A stretch of DNA of 64,000 bases, from contig QCXZ01000001.1 of assembly GCA_025024175.1 (NCBI GenBank), forward strand, positions 18,290,001 through 18,354,000, in the 5' to 3' direction. Both the position numbers and the translations under genes were made by a program. This DNA is from Rhyzopertha dominica (lineage: Eukaryota > Arthropoda > Insecta > Coleoptera > Bostrichidae). Shown piece after piece: positions 1-13,318 of the stretch. The notes under the pieces were generated by a model that did not search any database, was not told where the DNA came from, and saw nothing but the letters and a program-made list of their open reading frames with translations. Numbering within the stretch: the first letter of the stretch is position 1; each line of letters begins with the position of its first letter.

Positions 1-83
1 GTAGCATTACGTAGAGGGTTCCAAGTAACTTCCGCTTCGGCTGGAGTGTTAACAATGGCCGCTCTGACAACAATAGGCCGCAC

Positions 84-353
84 TCACTGCCGCCATCGAT
101 TACCAATATCGCAGTCGACTTCAAGCAGAACACTCACTTGCTGCTGCTTCTTCTCAAATACCATATCCGTTGGGCCTTTCGTAGCTACTCCTCGAGCTTG
201 TAAAAAGGGTAGGTCGTAGTACTCTCGTGGATAAAGAGATTTCATGGTGCTATGCAAAAACAAAGGTTTTTCCCCTGGGGCACTAACTGGTGGAATCGAC
301 GTATTTTCAACCAATAGGACTTTTGGTGTTTTCAGTTTTAAAATGTACGACAC
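84..353 (-). other. Possible coding exon, unrecognised
   Basis: An open frame on the minus strand encodes a compositionally protein-like stretch with PREYYDLPFLQARG and PTDMVFEKKQQQ. The frame runs into a good splice donor (CAA|gtgagt, read on the minus strand) right after the QQQ, so the coding part would end near position 145 and the rest would be intron. The acceptor side near 354 is weak: no clear polypyrimidine tract is seen. There is no ATG at the start, so if real it is an internal exon. I do not recognise the family, and transposon origin is equally possible. Confidence 0.25.
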
Positions 354-3300
354 GTAATTATTTATAATAATGTATCCCTACAAGGATGATAATTTTAGAA
401 AGTCCAGAACCTTATTAGAATAGCCTTCTATTTTAAGAAGAAGAAGAATCTTGTGACAGTTTGAAAAAGAGTATTACAAATTTTGAAAATTACGTAAAAT
501 TACAGATTTAATGTAACATCTCCAAGAATTGGCACCACGTATTTTGTAAATTTTGTCTGATTTGTTTATACAATTTATAATTCTTTTGTCAGAATCTTTT
601 AGCCTAAATTGCTTATGGACGAAGTATTCGATGATACAAGCAACCTTCCAGTTCTGCAAAAAATTGTCATAAAAATATTAAGCCGGCTAGAGGCTTTCTA
701 CAGAAATTAAAAGATATATTCAAAAGAAAAAGGACAGTCAACACCTGAAAATGTTGTGACATTTTTTAGAGAGGCTTTAAATGAACAATAAAAAATTATA
801 TTGATGACATAATACTAATAATAGATATAATTGATGGTGGCATAGTATAACCATAGAGTTAACATAATTTCCTCTACAGGACAATTAATAGCTCTAGATG
901 ACCTAGATGGCAGAAAAGCAGTACTGGTGATAAACATTTAAAGACACAAAAACTTTTTTACAAACATTCGACCATATTTCACGTATTGGGTCGCGATAAT
1001 GTTATACTAATGTAATTATGATATTTCCACTATTATACTTCCGGTTTGAACGTAAATGCATGCATTTTTTTGTGAAACATCTTATACTTACGTTACCTAC
1101 ATTTGTATTTTTTTAGGTAAAAAGGTTTTTATGTTACGAATAGCAACAGACCTCCTAAAATATAAGAAGGCTGTTGATAACACAAAATTAAAAGAATTTC
1201 AAGTGATCTCACAAGAACAATGTAGGGATAGGTCTGCAGAACAGAATGAACAATCAATATTGTTTGCAAATTTAGCGAAGCTCCATCCTGTTAAAGGTGT
1301 TTGGTTTGAAAAAGAGAGTTGCAAGTGTTCGCACGACCTCGTTCATTAAGGAATTTGTGAATATCAGTATTTAAATTTCCTCTCATGAAGAATGAAACAA
1401 TTCAAAGTATACGAGCTCACGCAATGAGGATTCTCTATATCGTCTCACCTTCAATCAATGTCGATTCAGAGTTGAATAACACATATTTAAACCCTTTATA
1501 AAATAATTTGTCTCTACTAGGAAAACGTTCTATAAAAAGTTGTGTAAACCTTTATACAGTGACTATAAAACGGTGCTTAACACTGTTTTATAATTTTGAT
1601 GTGAAAACACTAAACTATATAACAATTTAGTGTGCTGAAGCTGAATACTCGTATAAAATAAAATAGACGTCGAGGAGCAATAATAAAACAACAATAAAGC
1701 AAATATGCCTTGTGGAAATTATAAAATAATTTTGCTTGTTGAATAAATAAATATCTTTATTGATGAAAATTGTTATACAGCACAAAATTTCGAATTAACT
1801 AGGTATCTATGAATATTCTGATAAACTAGTATCCGTCATATTTAAAACGTATGATAAATATTAATTTGATTATGATAATTTATTGTTATTTCAAGTACAG
1901 CTTGTTCTGTATTTCTAGTTCATATACAGGAGAACGGTGAAAGCAGAATCCAAAAATTGATGGCACACTTCAATATGTTCGGCGGACTACATGGATTTTA
2001 TGGTAGATCAAATAAAGAATCCGAGAAGAAATTACAGAAAGTGTTATTTTACAAAGAGAAAACATATCGTATTAAGTTATTTAAAACATGTAGGATATAA
2101 ACATCCAAGAAATGTTTCTGTTGTAAACTACATATTCATTTTTATATTAAATTAATAAGCCTGGTTAAGTTTTATACAAGGCGGGTAGTTAGGTACTGAA
2201 TATGTTTTATTTGGGATCTGATTTTTTTGCTCCCCTGCAGTTACGAATAAATATTTATTTTGCACATGCGTGTTTTTTATATTGCCCCCAAAATCGCCAC
2301 GCTTGCTTAGTTATTTTCGTTGTATCAGCATGTCAGCGTACTTGTATTCGTATTTAAAAACAGATTTAAATAAAGACGAAAGTGAAGAGTGGGTTTTCTT
2401 GTACCTTTTTTAAATTATAGAATAATAGGCACAATATCCGTATTTTTTTTTTCCAAACAACAAACAACCCTACCACATATTCCTTTTATTTATTTATAAT
2501 TGCAAGTCTATGAAAATTCAATTCAGGTAGGAAAGCTTTTGAATTTCGCGCATTTGTACTACCCCCAAAATGGCGGACGGTGTCAAGGTCATGAGAATCA
2601 CTCATGGATTTCCGATCCCTGTCGCTACTGTATATAAAGTAAATGTCTATACTGTGCTAGAAGTAATTGATTACGTCATATCCTTTTGGTGCAGCCTGCA
2701 TACTTTTATTTTAAACAGAAGGAATCGCTACCTAAAACACGGAAGGCTGCGTTAAATCATTTTTGAAAGCTGCATTTAAAGTACTGAATTTATGATACAG
2801 ACTCTGTATTTTATTACATTGTATGTATGTAGATAAACACTGCAGACGTAAAAATTCTGTGATTAACGCACAAATATGTCAATAAGGACGTCATACATAA
2901 CTACTGAATACAGCTATAAAGTTATATAAAAAAATCGCTTCTGATATACCTATTTTAGACAAGAAGCAACATTACGAACTAGACATTTATTTATTACAGC
3001 TCTACAATTTAACAGTGCGGGAAAAAACGAAAACAACCGTATCAAATTGCCAAATTAACGGAACACGTAATGGAATATTCGGTTTCTCAAAATTACGTTT
3101 AATAACACTTGAGAAACAGCACGCTGAAAATTGCTCGGTAAATTTTCGGGCTGCAAAAAAGTACCTGACCCTCATGTAATCCGAGAGCCTTTACAAAGGA
3201 AAGAAAAAAGTTTCACAACTGAGTGCGAATCGAAGGAGCAGGCAAATCTGCAGATTAAAACACAGAGCCCGCTCGTTCTGAAAGGCCCCCTGTGGATGAA

Positions 3301-5080
3301 ACATAGATGATCAGATAGATGGGTATCTGTAAATCTGTTTGATACGTGCCGCCGAAGGGTCCAGTTGGCCTTGGCAGTTCATTCATTGTTTTCGGATTTG
3401 CCCATTCTGCGCTCGGACAGGAGAAAAATATCTATACACCTGCGTTCACACTGCTGGAAGGACAATAGTTTAAAAACAAATACGTGTTTACGTTCTCCTA
3501 TGTAGTGAAATAAACCTCAGGTGTTGAAATGAAGAAATGATCACAAATTGTAACCCCTGTTTACTTAATATTCTGGGTTATGCTGGGTTATTTTGGTATG
3601 TGTATACCTAGCTGTTATTTTACTCATTATCAAACTTGAACTCAGTGAAAGAAATTTTTATCGTGGGTAAATAACGCCGTAAGTATCTATAAAAACTATG
3701 ACATTCACGGAGGTGAGAGGGCGCGTTTAAAGAAAAGTAGGAAGTCCACATACACCCAGAGTTCAGTCTACAGCCACCCACCACCCACACCACGGTATTA
3801 TATTGATATTCAATATAATTCCGCGACCCACACCCAATACAACACCGACCGAAAAATTAACGAACTCAACCGATAAAAATAACAAAATCGACTAATTATA
3901 TTTTTACACAGTTACTTAACTACATACAAAACAATCAGAGGGATCTATCTACCAAAATAACTTAAAGTCGATGATGATAAATCGCTAACATTGTTTCTAA
4001 GTGATATTGGTTCATTTTCGCTCGACTCGTCCTCTTCTTTCTTGTTTTTTCACTCAGACAAACGAACGAAGATCTCCTTGTTTACGTTTAGATGTCATTT
4101 TGATCCGAATTTTACAAAAACAAACAAAAGCACACCGCGTTAATAATAAACAACTGTTGACAGTTGACACGACACGACAGCAATGGGAAATAATGAGCAT
4201 GATGCATGAGCATGCGCTACAGAGGAAAGAGAGCGTGTGCGCTGTGTCTGTGGCGCGCAGTTTAAAAACTTGACGCCTTCTATAAAGTTGAAAAATACTA
4301 TACTTACAAGTCCATAACATAACAAATCCCGGAATGTCGAACCAAGGAAATCGTCGAACCACCCAACATTCCGTTTGTACGCGACTGACAAACACAGGAA
4401 AGTCGAACGAGGGAAAATATTAAACCAGTGGTACTTAAACCTATTCTAGTATATCATATGCAACCAAGTATGCAGCAGTGCATGTCATAATACACATACA
4501 TATGTAGAAGATGTAATAAAATATGAAAAGTTGACACTAGTAGATAAGGATGAAGTTAATATACTTACAAAAAAATGTTGGGGTTATAAAATAACTAATT
4601 ATGTCTAAAAGGTCATTAAATTTAAAAAGTAGTTATCACTTTTTCGCAACATTCTTGCAAGCACCACGTAACCTTTACAGTTGTTGCACTGTTACTCAAA
4701 TTGTAAATATTACAATACTCTTTACAGGATAAAAATACTACATACGATCTGACATGATATAATAATTTTAGATATAGCATAGTTATCCCTAACATTTATT
4801 TATGTTCAATACAAAAGAATATAAACACAACAATATGTGGTATTGATCACTACATACACATTTGTAAGTGCGGTACAACAGTTAAGGTCCCGCTGGTATG
4901 TAACTAATGTCACTTCTTTGCTTCTTTCCATGATTCGATGCTTTCCGAGTTTGTCGGTGCTGTTTCGCCGGTTCGTTGAGCCCCTTAGCCCCTTATTTTT
5001 GTTTATTTATGTGTGTAGTCGGTACCAGCCGCTATTGTTTCTGTTCAAGAAAGTTTTTTCTGCATTCGTCCGATTGAATG
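354..5080. other. Gene-free AT-rich stretch
   Basis: I find no supportable gene here. The open frame at 1056-1349 (+) follows a polypyrimidine-AG at about 1110-1117 but resembles nothing I know. The overlapping frames at 4001-4395 lie in a slightly GC-richer patch and run on both strands, as expected by chance. A perfect 10-bp inverted repeat sits at 3797-3819. Confidence 0.5.
3797..3819. repeat. Short perfect palindrome
   Basis: ATTATATTGA, a TAT spacer, then TCAATATAAT: 10-bp perfect arms in a C-rich tract of ACCC repeats. It is too short to assign to an element. Confidence 0.6.
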
Positions 5081-5089
5081 AATTGACGA

Positions 5090-5113
5090 CATGGATGTAT
5101 AAAAGAGGGGATC
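5090..5113 (+). promoter_or_regulatory. TATA-box-like motif, first of an inverted pair
   Basis: A strong TATA box (TATAAAAG) lies in ATGGATGTATAAAAGAGGGG, with an initiator-like TTCACATT about 25 bp downstream. The same block recurs in reverse orientation near 5741. No coding exon is seen downstream, so promoter function is inferred from the motif and spacing only. Confidence 0.3.
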
Positions 5114-5740
5114 CAGCTTTTCACATTCTAAACTGAGGCCAACATGTGATCACAGTCTAAGCGTTTATTTGTAGAAAACATTGGATCTTCCAGTTGACCA
5201 GTTGTGTACGTCCAATGATTAAGCTTCATGTTGACGGTCACACATTATTTGGACGTTTGCGTGTTTGTTTTTATTTGGTTTTATGATGTGCAAGACGCAG
5301 GGAATGATTTCCATTTAATTGTTAACGGTAACAGTGATAAGATTGATCAGGCAGTGTCAAATGTGCAGAAAGATTGATAGATGTTAACCCAATGTTTCAT
5401 TTCACAGGTATGTAACACCCAAGTAGTATTTAAGGTTAAGATTCATAGGCGTGCGGTATTTAAATTGCTTATTATGCCGATATTTTACAACACTACTACT
5501 GAAAGATGAATTGTTAACTAGTGTATAACAAAAAAATGAGTGTTATATGTGTGCATAAATCATATTCATACAATATTTTTTTCCTATCTATTATTTTTAG
5601 GTTTCCGAAGCATGCTGAAGAATGCAAATTACGGCACACCAATGCCGCGGCAAGAAAACAAAGTTTGTTATTGCGCTAACTTCACGCCATTTAGATGTGG
5701 GTTTCACAACAACGCACTTTCTGTCAATGAGATGCGGTAT

Positions 5741-5763
5741 CCCCTCTTTTATACATCCATGAT
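5741..5763 (-). promoter_or_regulatory. TATA-box-like motif, second of an inverted pair
   Basis: Reverse complement of the block at about 5090 (CCCCTCTTTTATACATCCAT), about 23 bp shared. The flanks are not similar. The two TATA boxes point toward each other across about 630 bp. Confidence 0.3.
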
Positions 5764-6479
5764 TGACGATATATTTTCTGCAGTATTTGCTATTGATGAC
5801 CTCATCAAATGGTTTATTTGCTAGCCGCGTGAGTGAGTTTTGATCTATGTGTGGTTAGCGCAGTTTTTCGTAATATCTACCCTGTAAAGTTTTTTGAGAT
5901 CATGTTATGCATAAGGCTTCAGTATTACTGTTGGCAAATTGTTGTTCTTGTTTGCTTGGTAAGGCTGAGTGTTTGTTTAATGCAGCGGTACTTGTTTCTG
6001 ACGGAAATGTTGCACATTTAGAATTTGTGAGTCGAGCGCATATTGTATACCTGTGAAGCCTCTTCCACCTTCTTGTCCATGGAAGTTGATTCTTAGAATG
6101 CGCGTTTATTTGTGATTTTTTTTGTATTTTATGATCTGTCTGTTTAAGTTTTCAAGCTCGTTTTATATACCTCTCAATNACACAAAGCTACATCGCCCCG
6201 ACGAAAAGCACGCTGATAAAATAATAAGAAAAAACTGGCTTAGTGGAGACCTAATAATAATTATGGTACAAGTACAAGGAATTATACGAAATATGGAGTT
6301 AATACAAAATTATGAGACTTATTTAAAGTAGATACTCCAACGGTGACCAACGAACACAAAGAAAAATAATCAATCCACACAATGATCAAAACTACAAATT
6401 TAAAAAAAACCTCTATAACATAATATGCTCAAAATTGGATCCACTGATTTCAGCAATCCACTACGGTATTCCTGGCGTT

Positions 6480-6590
6480 TTATGCTCCAATGTAAAATGA
6501 TCTATATATAAATTATTGTAATTTAGTTTATATTGGACAAAGAGGAAGATCTTTTTGAATTAAAGGTAGCGCATATTTGTAATACTTGGA
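6480..6590 (+). pseudogene. Possible GIY-YIG remnant of a Penelope-like element
   Basis: One frame reads CNLVYIGQRGRSF and is then interrupted by a stop. This resembles the core of the GIY-YIG endonuclease domain of Penelope-like elements (C.C..VYIGQT.R). The preceding bases read like a damaged version of the cysteine-rich lead-in. No reverse transcriptase is visible upstream. A much better Penelope-like copy lies at 24.5-26 kb, so the family is present in this genome. Confidence 0.3.
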
Positions 6591-6599
6591 ACATTTTTT

Positions 6600-7189
6600 C
6601 GTTAGCTAATTAATTATTACCATGCTCTCTTAAAGCGAGAATGCAACGCTTGTGGACTAGGCAACCAGACTGACATTAACGACTTTTCACCAGTCGCTAA
6701 GGCGATCCAAGTTCTAAACCAATCGAAAAGCTTGCTAACCTCCCAAATAATGCGCGAAGAATAGCGCGCGAAGTAAAAGCTGGTGAAATAAAGCGAACAA
6801 GGCGATCCTAGGGTTACAAAGTTACTGTAGTGTTTTAAATAATGGTTAATGGAACAAGTAGTTTTACAGCAGTATTAAACTAAACTAGTGTTCAAATTTA
6901 GTCTATTTTGGCATTTCAGCGTAAATAAAGTGTTTAAATCACCACCTCAGAAATTATCGAACCCATAGGCGTAACAGTATAAACACCTGCCATGAAGACA
7001 AATTAAATTCATTACGTTTTTCTAACAATTCGTCAAAATTAAAAAAAATGCAATGAAATGGATAACTACTACGAGTCAATTCGTTTTTAAAGAAGTAAAT
7101 GTGAAAATTTAAAGTAAGTTATAACCTATTATTCCTTAAGTTTTACATCTCTATGGGACAATTCTAAACACACTATATATCTGCTTATT
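6600..7189. other. Gene-free stretch
   Basis: No gene found. A slightly GC-richer patch at 6640-6830 has no frame I can support; it may be further debris of the Penelope-like fragment just upstream. Confidence 0.4.
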
Positions 7190-8091
7190 TTTATATTAGT
7201 TACTTCCACATCCAACGGATGGGAAGTATTGTATCGCGAAAAAAATTTTCAAAAATTTTTATTTGCTTATTCGCGTTAAAATGGTCGAAAGCGCAAAAAA
7301 AACAAAATTTGAACAAAAAAAATTCTTGTCTGTGTGTCTGTGGTATTGTTTGTGGACACGATAACTTTCGAAAGACTTACTATATGAACTTGAAATTTGG
7401 CAAACGTATAAATCTCAACTACCCAAAGCGACCTATTGTTTGTGGCGCAAGTAGGGTATCGGGAAGGGGGCGACATTGGGGGGTAACTACCCTTTTTGCA
7501 AATTTTTATTTTTTTATATTTTTTTAGTTTTAGTATGTGATTAGTAGTATAACTGCGAGTATTATTAGTTCTTATAAATTTTCAGTACAGCAAACTGTTT
7601 AGAAGATGGTAGCAAAAAAAGGGTCACTTAGAGAAAACTGTTTTTCCTAAATATCTCCGAATATATTTAATATATTCAAAAAATGAAAATGCCATCAGAT
7701 AGGAAATAAAATTTCTCACAAAAAGTGTCATAGAAAATTTATCCAAATTTTTGACATTTTCGAAATATTTCCAAAAAACCTATTTTGGACCCGGCTCCTA
7801 CGATCTTTTTTTAATTTTGGTATTATATAGAAAATCAAATTTCTGATCAGAAAGCCCTCTTGTAATTTTTTTGTTAAGTTAATAATTTTCGAGTTGTTTG
7901 GAAAAAAACCGATTTTAAATATATATATATATTTTTGCTAATATCACGAGAACTGTTTGTTTTAGAAAAAATGTGTAGTAGAGATAAAAAATGCTCAAAA
8001 CCTGATTACTAATCTTATAGTATAAGAAATAAAAACGTAAATGTCATTTTGGACAATTGGATGTGGAAGTATTGATTCAATTTGCAGCGGA
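7190..8091. mobile_element. Non-autonomous TIR element, copy 1
   Basis: The copy begins at CTTCCACATCCAACGG preceded by TA and ends at TTGGATGTGGAAG followed by TA, giving about 13-bp terminal inverted repeats and a TA duplication as in Tc1/mariner elements. The interior is AT-rich with no transposase frame. A second, shorter copy is at 46,536-47,160 in reverse orientation and a truncated third at 18,099-18,240. Homology among copies runs about 20 bp beyond the right inverted repeat (to GCAGCGG), so the real border may lie outside it. Confidence 0.7.
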
Positions 8092-11000
8092 TTTTATTAA
8101 CACGAAACCAAATATTAACAAAAGATTGAGGATATATTGCAGAACGGTGAATGTGGCTCCTTAAAACCGTCTGCATAAAGAAGCTTTTTGCATTTTGGTC
8201 AGAACATGTAACTCTAGTAGTGAAAAGCAAAAATAGCATGGAGACCTGATCCCTGAGTGACATAATATGATGGATAATAATTATATTTGAATTCCCCATA
8301 ATCGGAAAAAGTTCGATTTTCCAGTCATCATGGTGCAAATTGTTTAAAGGAAATGTGCACTTAAAATAAGATTATTAAATTTTCGCAATAAAAAATTATA
8401 ATTTCCAATTTTGCTGTTAATCTACCTTTCTTAAACTCTTACTAATGTCTGTAATAATCTGGTGAAATATGACTGTACAGTATTCTACAAATTATTGCTT
8501 CAAAAATCTTGACCAAGTTGGGAGACACAATAAATAATGGCATATCATCTACACTTAGGGTAAAATTCAATTCAAATCAATTATCCTCTAAATGATGCGA
8601 TTTAATTAAATATCGAAGATTTCTAAAGCGGCAAGTTATTTTACCCTGGTATTTTCTCTATTCCTTCCTCTATAGCCACCAATGACGTCAAGCCCGTGCA
8701 ACGTGAAGCAAGGAATAAATCAAGTCCCGCTGCAGTCAGCGAGCATCATTAGAAAGCAAGACGGCCAGGGCGCCGAAAACAAAAGAAAAGGCAACCTATC
8801 TTTCTCGTAGAAATAAAAATACACCAGGACAATTCCCTAATCGTTTTCCAGATTGCATCCCTCCCGTACTCTCGCCCTAAAGGTAATTATCAGTAATTAG
8901 AGATTTCTGCTGGTCGTGTAATCATCCAAATTGCTTCGCTATATTTAACTCGAGTTTTAATTTTGCCTCTTCGGGGTTTAATAATGTAGAACGATTGAAC
9001 AGGTATGTCAGGCAGCTATACGTATCCATAGCATATATTATGCGACTACCATAATAATAATTTCTTATCACTACACAGAATAAGGATAGTGTACATATTA
9101 CTTCAGACGAAAAAGGTGTAAATTACCATGAGAGTTTATTTGTACTTCTAGAAATAACGATAATTATAGCAAATCATCTCTACCTTAAATTTGTAATTAA
9201 ATGAAATGAAATTTCCAAAATATTTCTCTGCATTTGAGAGGCTTATTTATAATCGCGGAATAAACAACAGTTAAAAGTTATTCATTTGATAGAACGTGCA
9301 AAAGATCCTGATTGAAGCACTGGTTAAATATGTGTGGAAGTAGTAATAGAGTTTTGGACAACATCCCTATATCCTTATAGCATAGCTCGCCAGACTGTGG
9401 ATTTAATGATAATATGTGGCCATAGCGGCTTGAGGTGTTGCGACTTGTACAAGTTTCCAAACTAGGTATACAGCACTGGAAAGGCGACGACTTACTTCGT
9501 GGATACAAGTGTTGCATTTCTCCTTGAACGTACAGGGTGAGTAAATAAGATAGGTGGCCGGTCATATCTCATAAACCAGTAGCCCTAGAGCTTTGAGGTA
9601 AAAAATTTGTTAAGTAAAGTGGCCAAGATGAATTGCTGGCAAATATATAGCTTTTATTTATGTTTCTCAGCAGAAATATTTCGAGCTTTTGAAAACATTC
9701 CTTTGGATTATTTCTCGGTCACCATGTTCTATTTTATGTATTTAATATTGTCTATAAATGTTTGCATTTCTTTGAAATATGTGTCTGATTTTCTACTAAC
9801 TAGGTTCTACAATAGGAACTAACACTAACGACTAATGACACAAATGGCCGGAAGAATATTGTAGATAGAGAATATTGTCAACCCAATTGTGGTTTCTATC
9901 CTCCAAGGTGCCTCAAAGATGTGGTTAAATCCGTACATACCTATTTACGTGCAGACTCTTATCTGTCTCGGGAATTTATATTGAAATATCCTGCGACAAA
10001 AATTTTAAGCTTATCTTCTCTAGGGTTTTCTCTAACTTGCCAAGATAAATGTGTATTTTGTTTTACGGAGTAACATGCAAGTTTCTATACTGTTTGTGAT
10101 GTAATTGTCTTGAATGGTAGCTCGTTGTAGTCTATTGTAATGTAACATACCTAGGTTCGTAGAGGTTTAGATTGAAACGTGATCTTCTAATACTTACTTA
10201 TGTTGTGTTATTTTAATTAAACGTACCTTCGATGCACTGGTTACTCACGTAACTAGGGAGATTTGATGTAATCATAAATAATACGAAACAATCTCAAAAC
10301 AACTAATTTATTACTAAACAAGATCAAATTTGGAGGGTTAAGAAATTGTAGCAATGCTGCTGAAAATTGTAATTTAAAACAATGAATGAACTGCCAATTC
10401 TAGATCTGTGTTCGATATCACTTTCACTCTCAAGATTCAAAACTGAGGAGATTTTTGTTAGCATAGCCGACTATGGTCAGCAGGTACTGAGGTACCATGC
10501 GGGAGACAACTCAGCTATATAGTTGAATGGTTTGGTGCAAAAATCTTGGTTTTTCTTTTACCAGATGTTTGCCCAGCACGGGAGAAAATATTAGTTCATG
10601 CATCAAGACTCTAACATCACACTTTCAAGCATCACGTATAACTATTGCTGCGTGGATACAGCTAATCAAAGAATGCGAGAACATAGTTAAGAAAATGACA
10701 TAAATAATTAAAAAAAACTACAACAGCAGCATAGCTTGCAATGTTACCATTGACTCCAAATACAGCATGTATCCTAATTAATTAATTAACAGAACAGTTT
10801 GAGTTAAACAACTGCGTTGATTGGATGACAGTGGTGCTTGTTTAAAACTAATTACATAATGTAATTGAAAAAAGGACACAAACAATTAAAATTAAAATTG
10901 AAACAGTACTAACATATGAACAGTTGAAGGAACACACTGAAACTGAAGCGCATCTGTTTCTCGTCCACTGAACCTACCCCCTCGAACGTCGCAAATATGC

Positions 11001-11762
11001 CCCATTCCCAAAACCGATACGAAATATAAACTGAACAATTTGAGAGGCAATATGAATAAAATACAAAAATTTGAAGATGGCATACCTGGTTACTTCACTA
11101 TCCCAGAATATTGTGATTTCTTCTATTTCTGTATTTTTCATCCCGCGCAGATCCAGCCCGTTGGCGAGTTGATTTTTAGGAAAATTTTCATTTGTTGAAT
11201 TTTATTGTACATTTAAGTGTGCCTTAATTTTGTTATTAAGTTTGGCTTTGAGATTTGGTTGTGAAGTAATTTCGAAATTTTGGAGTTTGGTTGAAATTTC
11301 ACTGTTATGTATTAAAGGCCGATCACTTCTTTTCAATCTTTGTTTGGCATTAAGTTTGCTTTACTTTGAGATACACGGGTTTTTAGTGAATAGTCTGATT
11401 GTTGACATCTAAACTGGCTTGATTTTTCATTGCGAACTGCGTTATTAAAGCGTTTATCACTTCTTGCTGGTAGTGTATTGTCGTATTTTTTGTGCTATTA
11501 TTTCTATTCGTGATTTTATCTGTAGATGATATGAAAATAATTCGCTGCTTACTATTGAACCTGATTTCACCTTTTTTATTGTGTTTGTTGGATTTACCGT
11601 TAAACAACAGTTCATTTTGTTTTTGCTTATTATTTTTACATTTTCTAACACTTTAACGGCGAATTCGACACCTTAATCTCATTCCTGTTTTTGCCACGTT
11701 ACCGCATCGTTTGCACGGTTTTGTAGCGCCAGTATCTAGTACGTTTGCAATGACAACATATT
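8092..11762. other. Gene-free stretch
   Basis: No gene is supportable. At 8640-8960 the base composition is richer in GC and contains paired TAATTA-type sites (near 8885-8903), as seen in some enhancers. At about 9531 the sequence TACAGGGTGAGTAAATAAGA resembles the terminus of insect mariner-like elements, but no partner end is seen. Confidence 0.45.
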
Positions 11763-12210
11763 TACAATAGCGTGCAAAAAAAATCGGACACTGGGTGAAA
11801 TTTTTTGAACGTCGGATAGCTCGTGAATGAAGTTACCAATTAGCACGGGGTTTTTTGCTGTTTGATTCTCATTTTCTTGTTAACAGTTCCAATAAATATC
11901 GTTGAGATTGTTTCACTGTATGAATAGTTATGGTATCACGTTTCAATGGATATCAAAATCTAACCGTGCAAAAAAAACCGGACACTTCCACAAATTTAGT
12001 AAAACACAAAATTTATTTAAAGAACCACAAAATTAACATTTATCTGACAGCACTATGGATCAATATTTAGTCGCATAACCTTTTACAGCAATCACAGCAG
12101 CACAGCGGAGTCGACCAAACTGATAATTTTCTTGAGAGGAATTTTCTTCTATTCCAGCGCTGCCATCAATTCGTCCGCTTTCTTACATTTTCGGACGCGG
12201 ACGCGCCTTC

Positions 12211-12600
12211 CTAGCTCTTCCCACAAGCGCTCGATGGGATTGAGGTCCGGTGACTGTGCTGGGCACTGCAAATTTTCTCGGTGGCGTGCGGAAGCATAAC
12301 CTTTTCCAATATCAAACGATATTGGTTGGCGTTCATTTTGCCGTCCACACGTCTCAGCAGACCGACCGAGTCACAGCTGAAGCGGCCTGAAAAATACACT
12401 ATACCATAGTTCACATTTTCGGAAATTTCTAGAGAAGATTACCCCAAATTATTACATTTCTACCACCGTGCTTGATAGTGGGGACTTGATAAGAGTGGTC
12501 GGAGCATTTTCCGTCCGGCCTNCGCACGAACCGAATGCCGCCCCAAGATACCAAATTAAATTTACTCTCATGCGACAACAAGAATTCGACCATCCGAACC
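12211..12600 (-). pseudogene. Tc1 transposase fragment, left arm
   Basis: Two minus-strand frames give Tc1/DDE transposase blocks. One has HESKFNL and VPTIKHGGRNVIIWG, the region around the first catalytic Asp (consensus SDESKFNL, HGGG.VMVWG). The next has VDGKMNANQYRLILEKVMLPHA. After HATEK the text jumps to CSAQHSHRTS, so the segment that normally carries the second catalytic Asp (QQDNDPKHTS) is gone. The DNA-binding N-terminal half is absent because the palindrome centre cuts it off. Frameshifts separate the blocks. Confidence 0.8.
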
Positions 12601-13018
12601 GGTTCGAAAATCTTGTGGTCGGATGTGAGTAACTTTAATTTGGTATCTTCGGACGGCATTCGGTACGTGCGCCGGCCGGTCGGAAAACGCTTCGAACACC
12701 GTTATAAAGTCTCCACTATCAAGCACGGTGGTGGAAACGTAATGATTCGATAGTAATCTTTGCTAAAAATTTCTGAGAGTGTGAACTATGCTATAGTGTA
12801 TCTTTCAGGCTGCTTCAGCCTTGGTCGGTTCGCTGTGACGTGTGGACGACAAGATGAACGCCAACCAATATCGGAAGATATTGGAAGAGTTTATGCTTCC
12901 GCACGCCACCAAAAAAATGTGCAGTGCCCAGCACAGTCGCCGGACCTCAATCCGATCGAGTACTTGTGGGAAGAGCTTGAAAAGCGCGTCCGCGTCTGAA
13001 AATTTAAGAAAGCGGAGG
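12601..13018 (+). pseudogene. Tc1 transposase fragment, right arm
   Basis: This is the mirror of the left-arm fragment. Blocks readable in order are SDGIRYVRRPVGKR, VSTIKHGGGNVMI, DDKMNANQYRKILEEFMLPHA and, in a shifted frame, CPAQSPDLNPIEYLWEELEK, which is the classic Tc1 region around the third acidic catalytic residue. It has the same internal deletion between HATKK and CSAQHS as the left arm, so both arms descend from one already-deleted copy. Stops and frameshifts break it. Confidence 0.85.
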
Positions 13019-13318
13019 CGGAATAGAACAAAATTCTCCTCAAAAAAATCATCAGTTTGGTCGACTCCGTGCCGTCCCGTTGTGCTGCTGTGGTTGCCGT
13101 AAAGAGTTTTGCGACTAAATATTAATCCATAGTTGTGTCAAATAAATGTTAATTTTGTGGTTCTTTAAATAATTTTTTTGTTTTACTATAAATTTGTGAG
13201 TGTCCGGTTTTTTTGCACGGTTTGATTTTGATATGCATTGAAGCGTGATACCATAACTTTTCATATACTGAAACAATGTCAACGATATTTATTGGAAATG
13301 TCAACAAGAAAATGAGAA

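Noticed and set aside
1056..1349. 97-codon frame after an acceptor-like TTTTTTTAG
   Set aside because: No recognisable protein, no donor at its end, and it terminates in frame without a plausible gene context.
4001..4395. Overlapping open frames on both strands
   Set aside because: Translations show no motif or splice-consistent structure; the stretch is simply less AT-rich, so stops are rarer.
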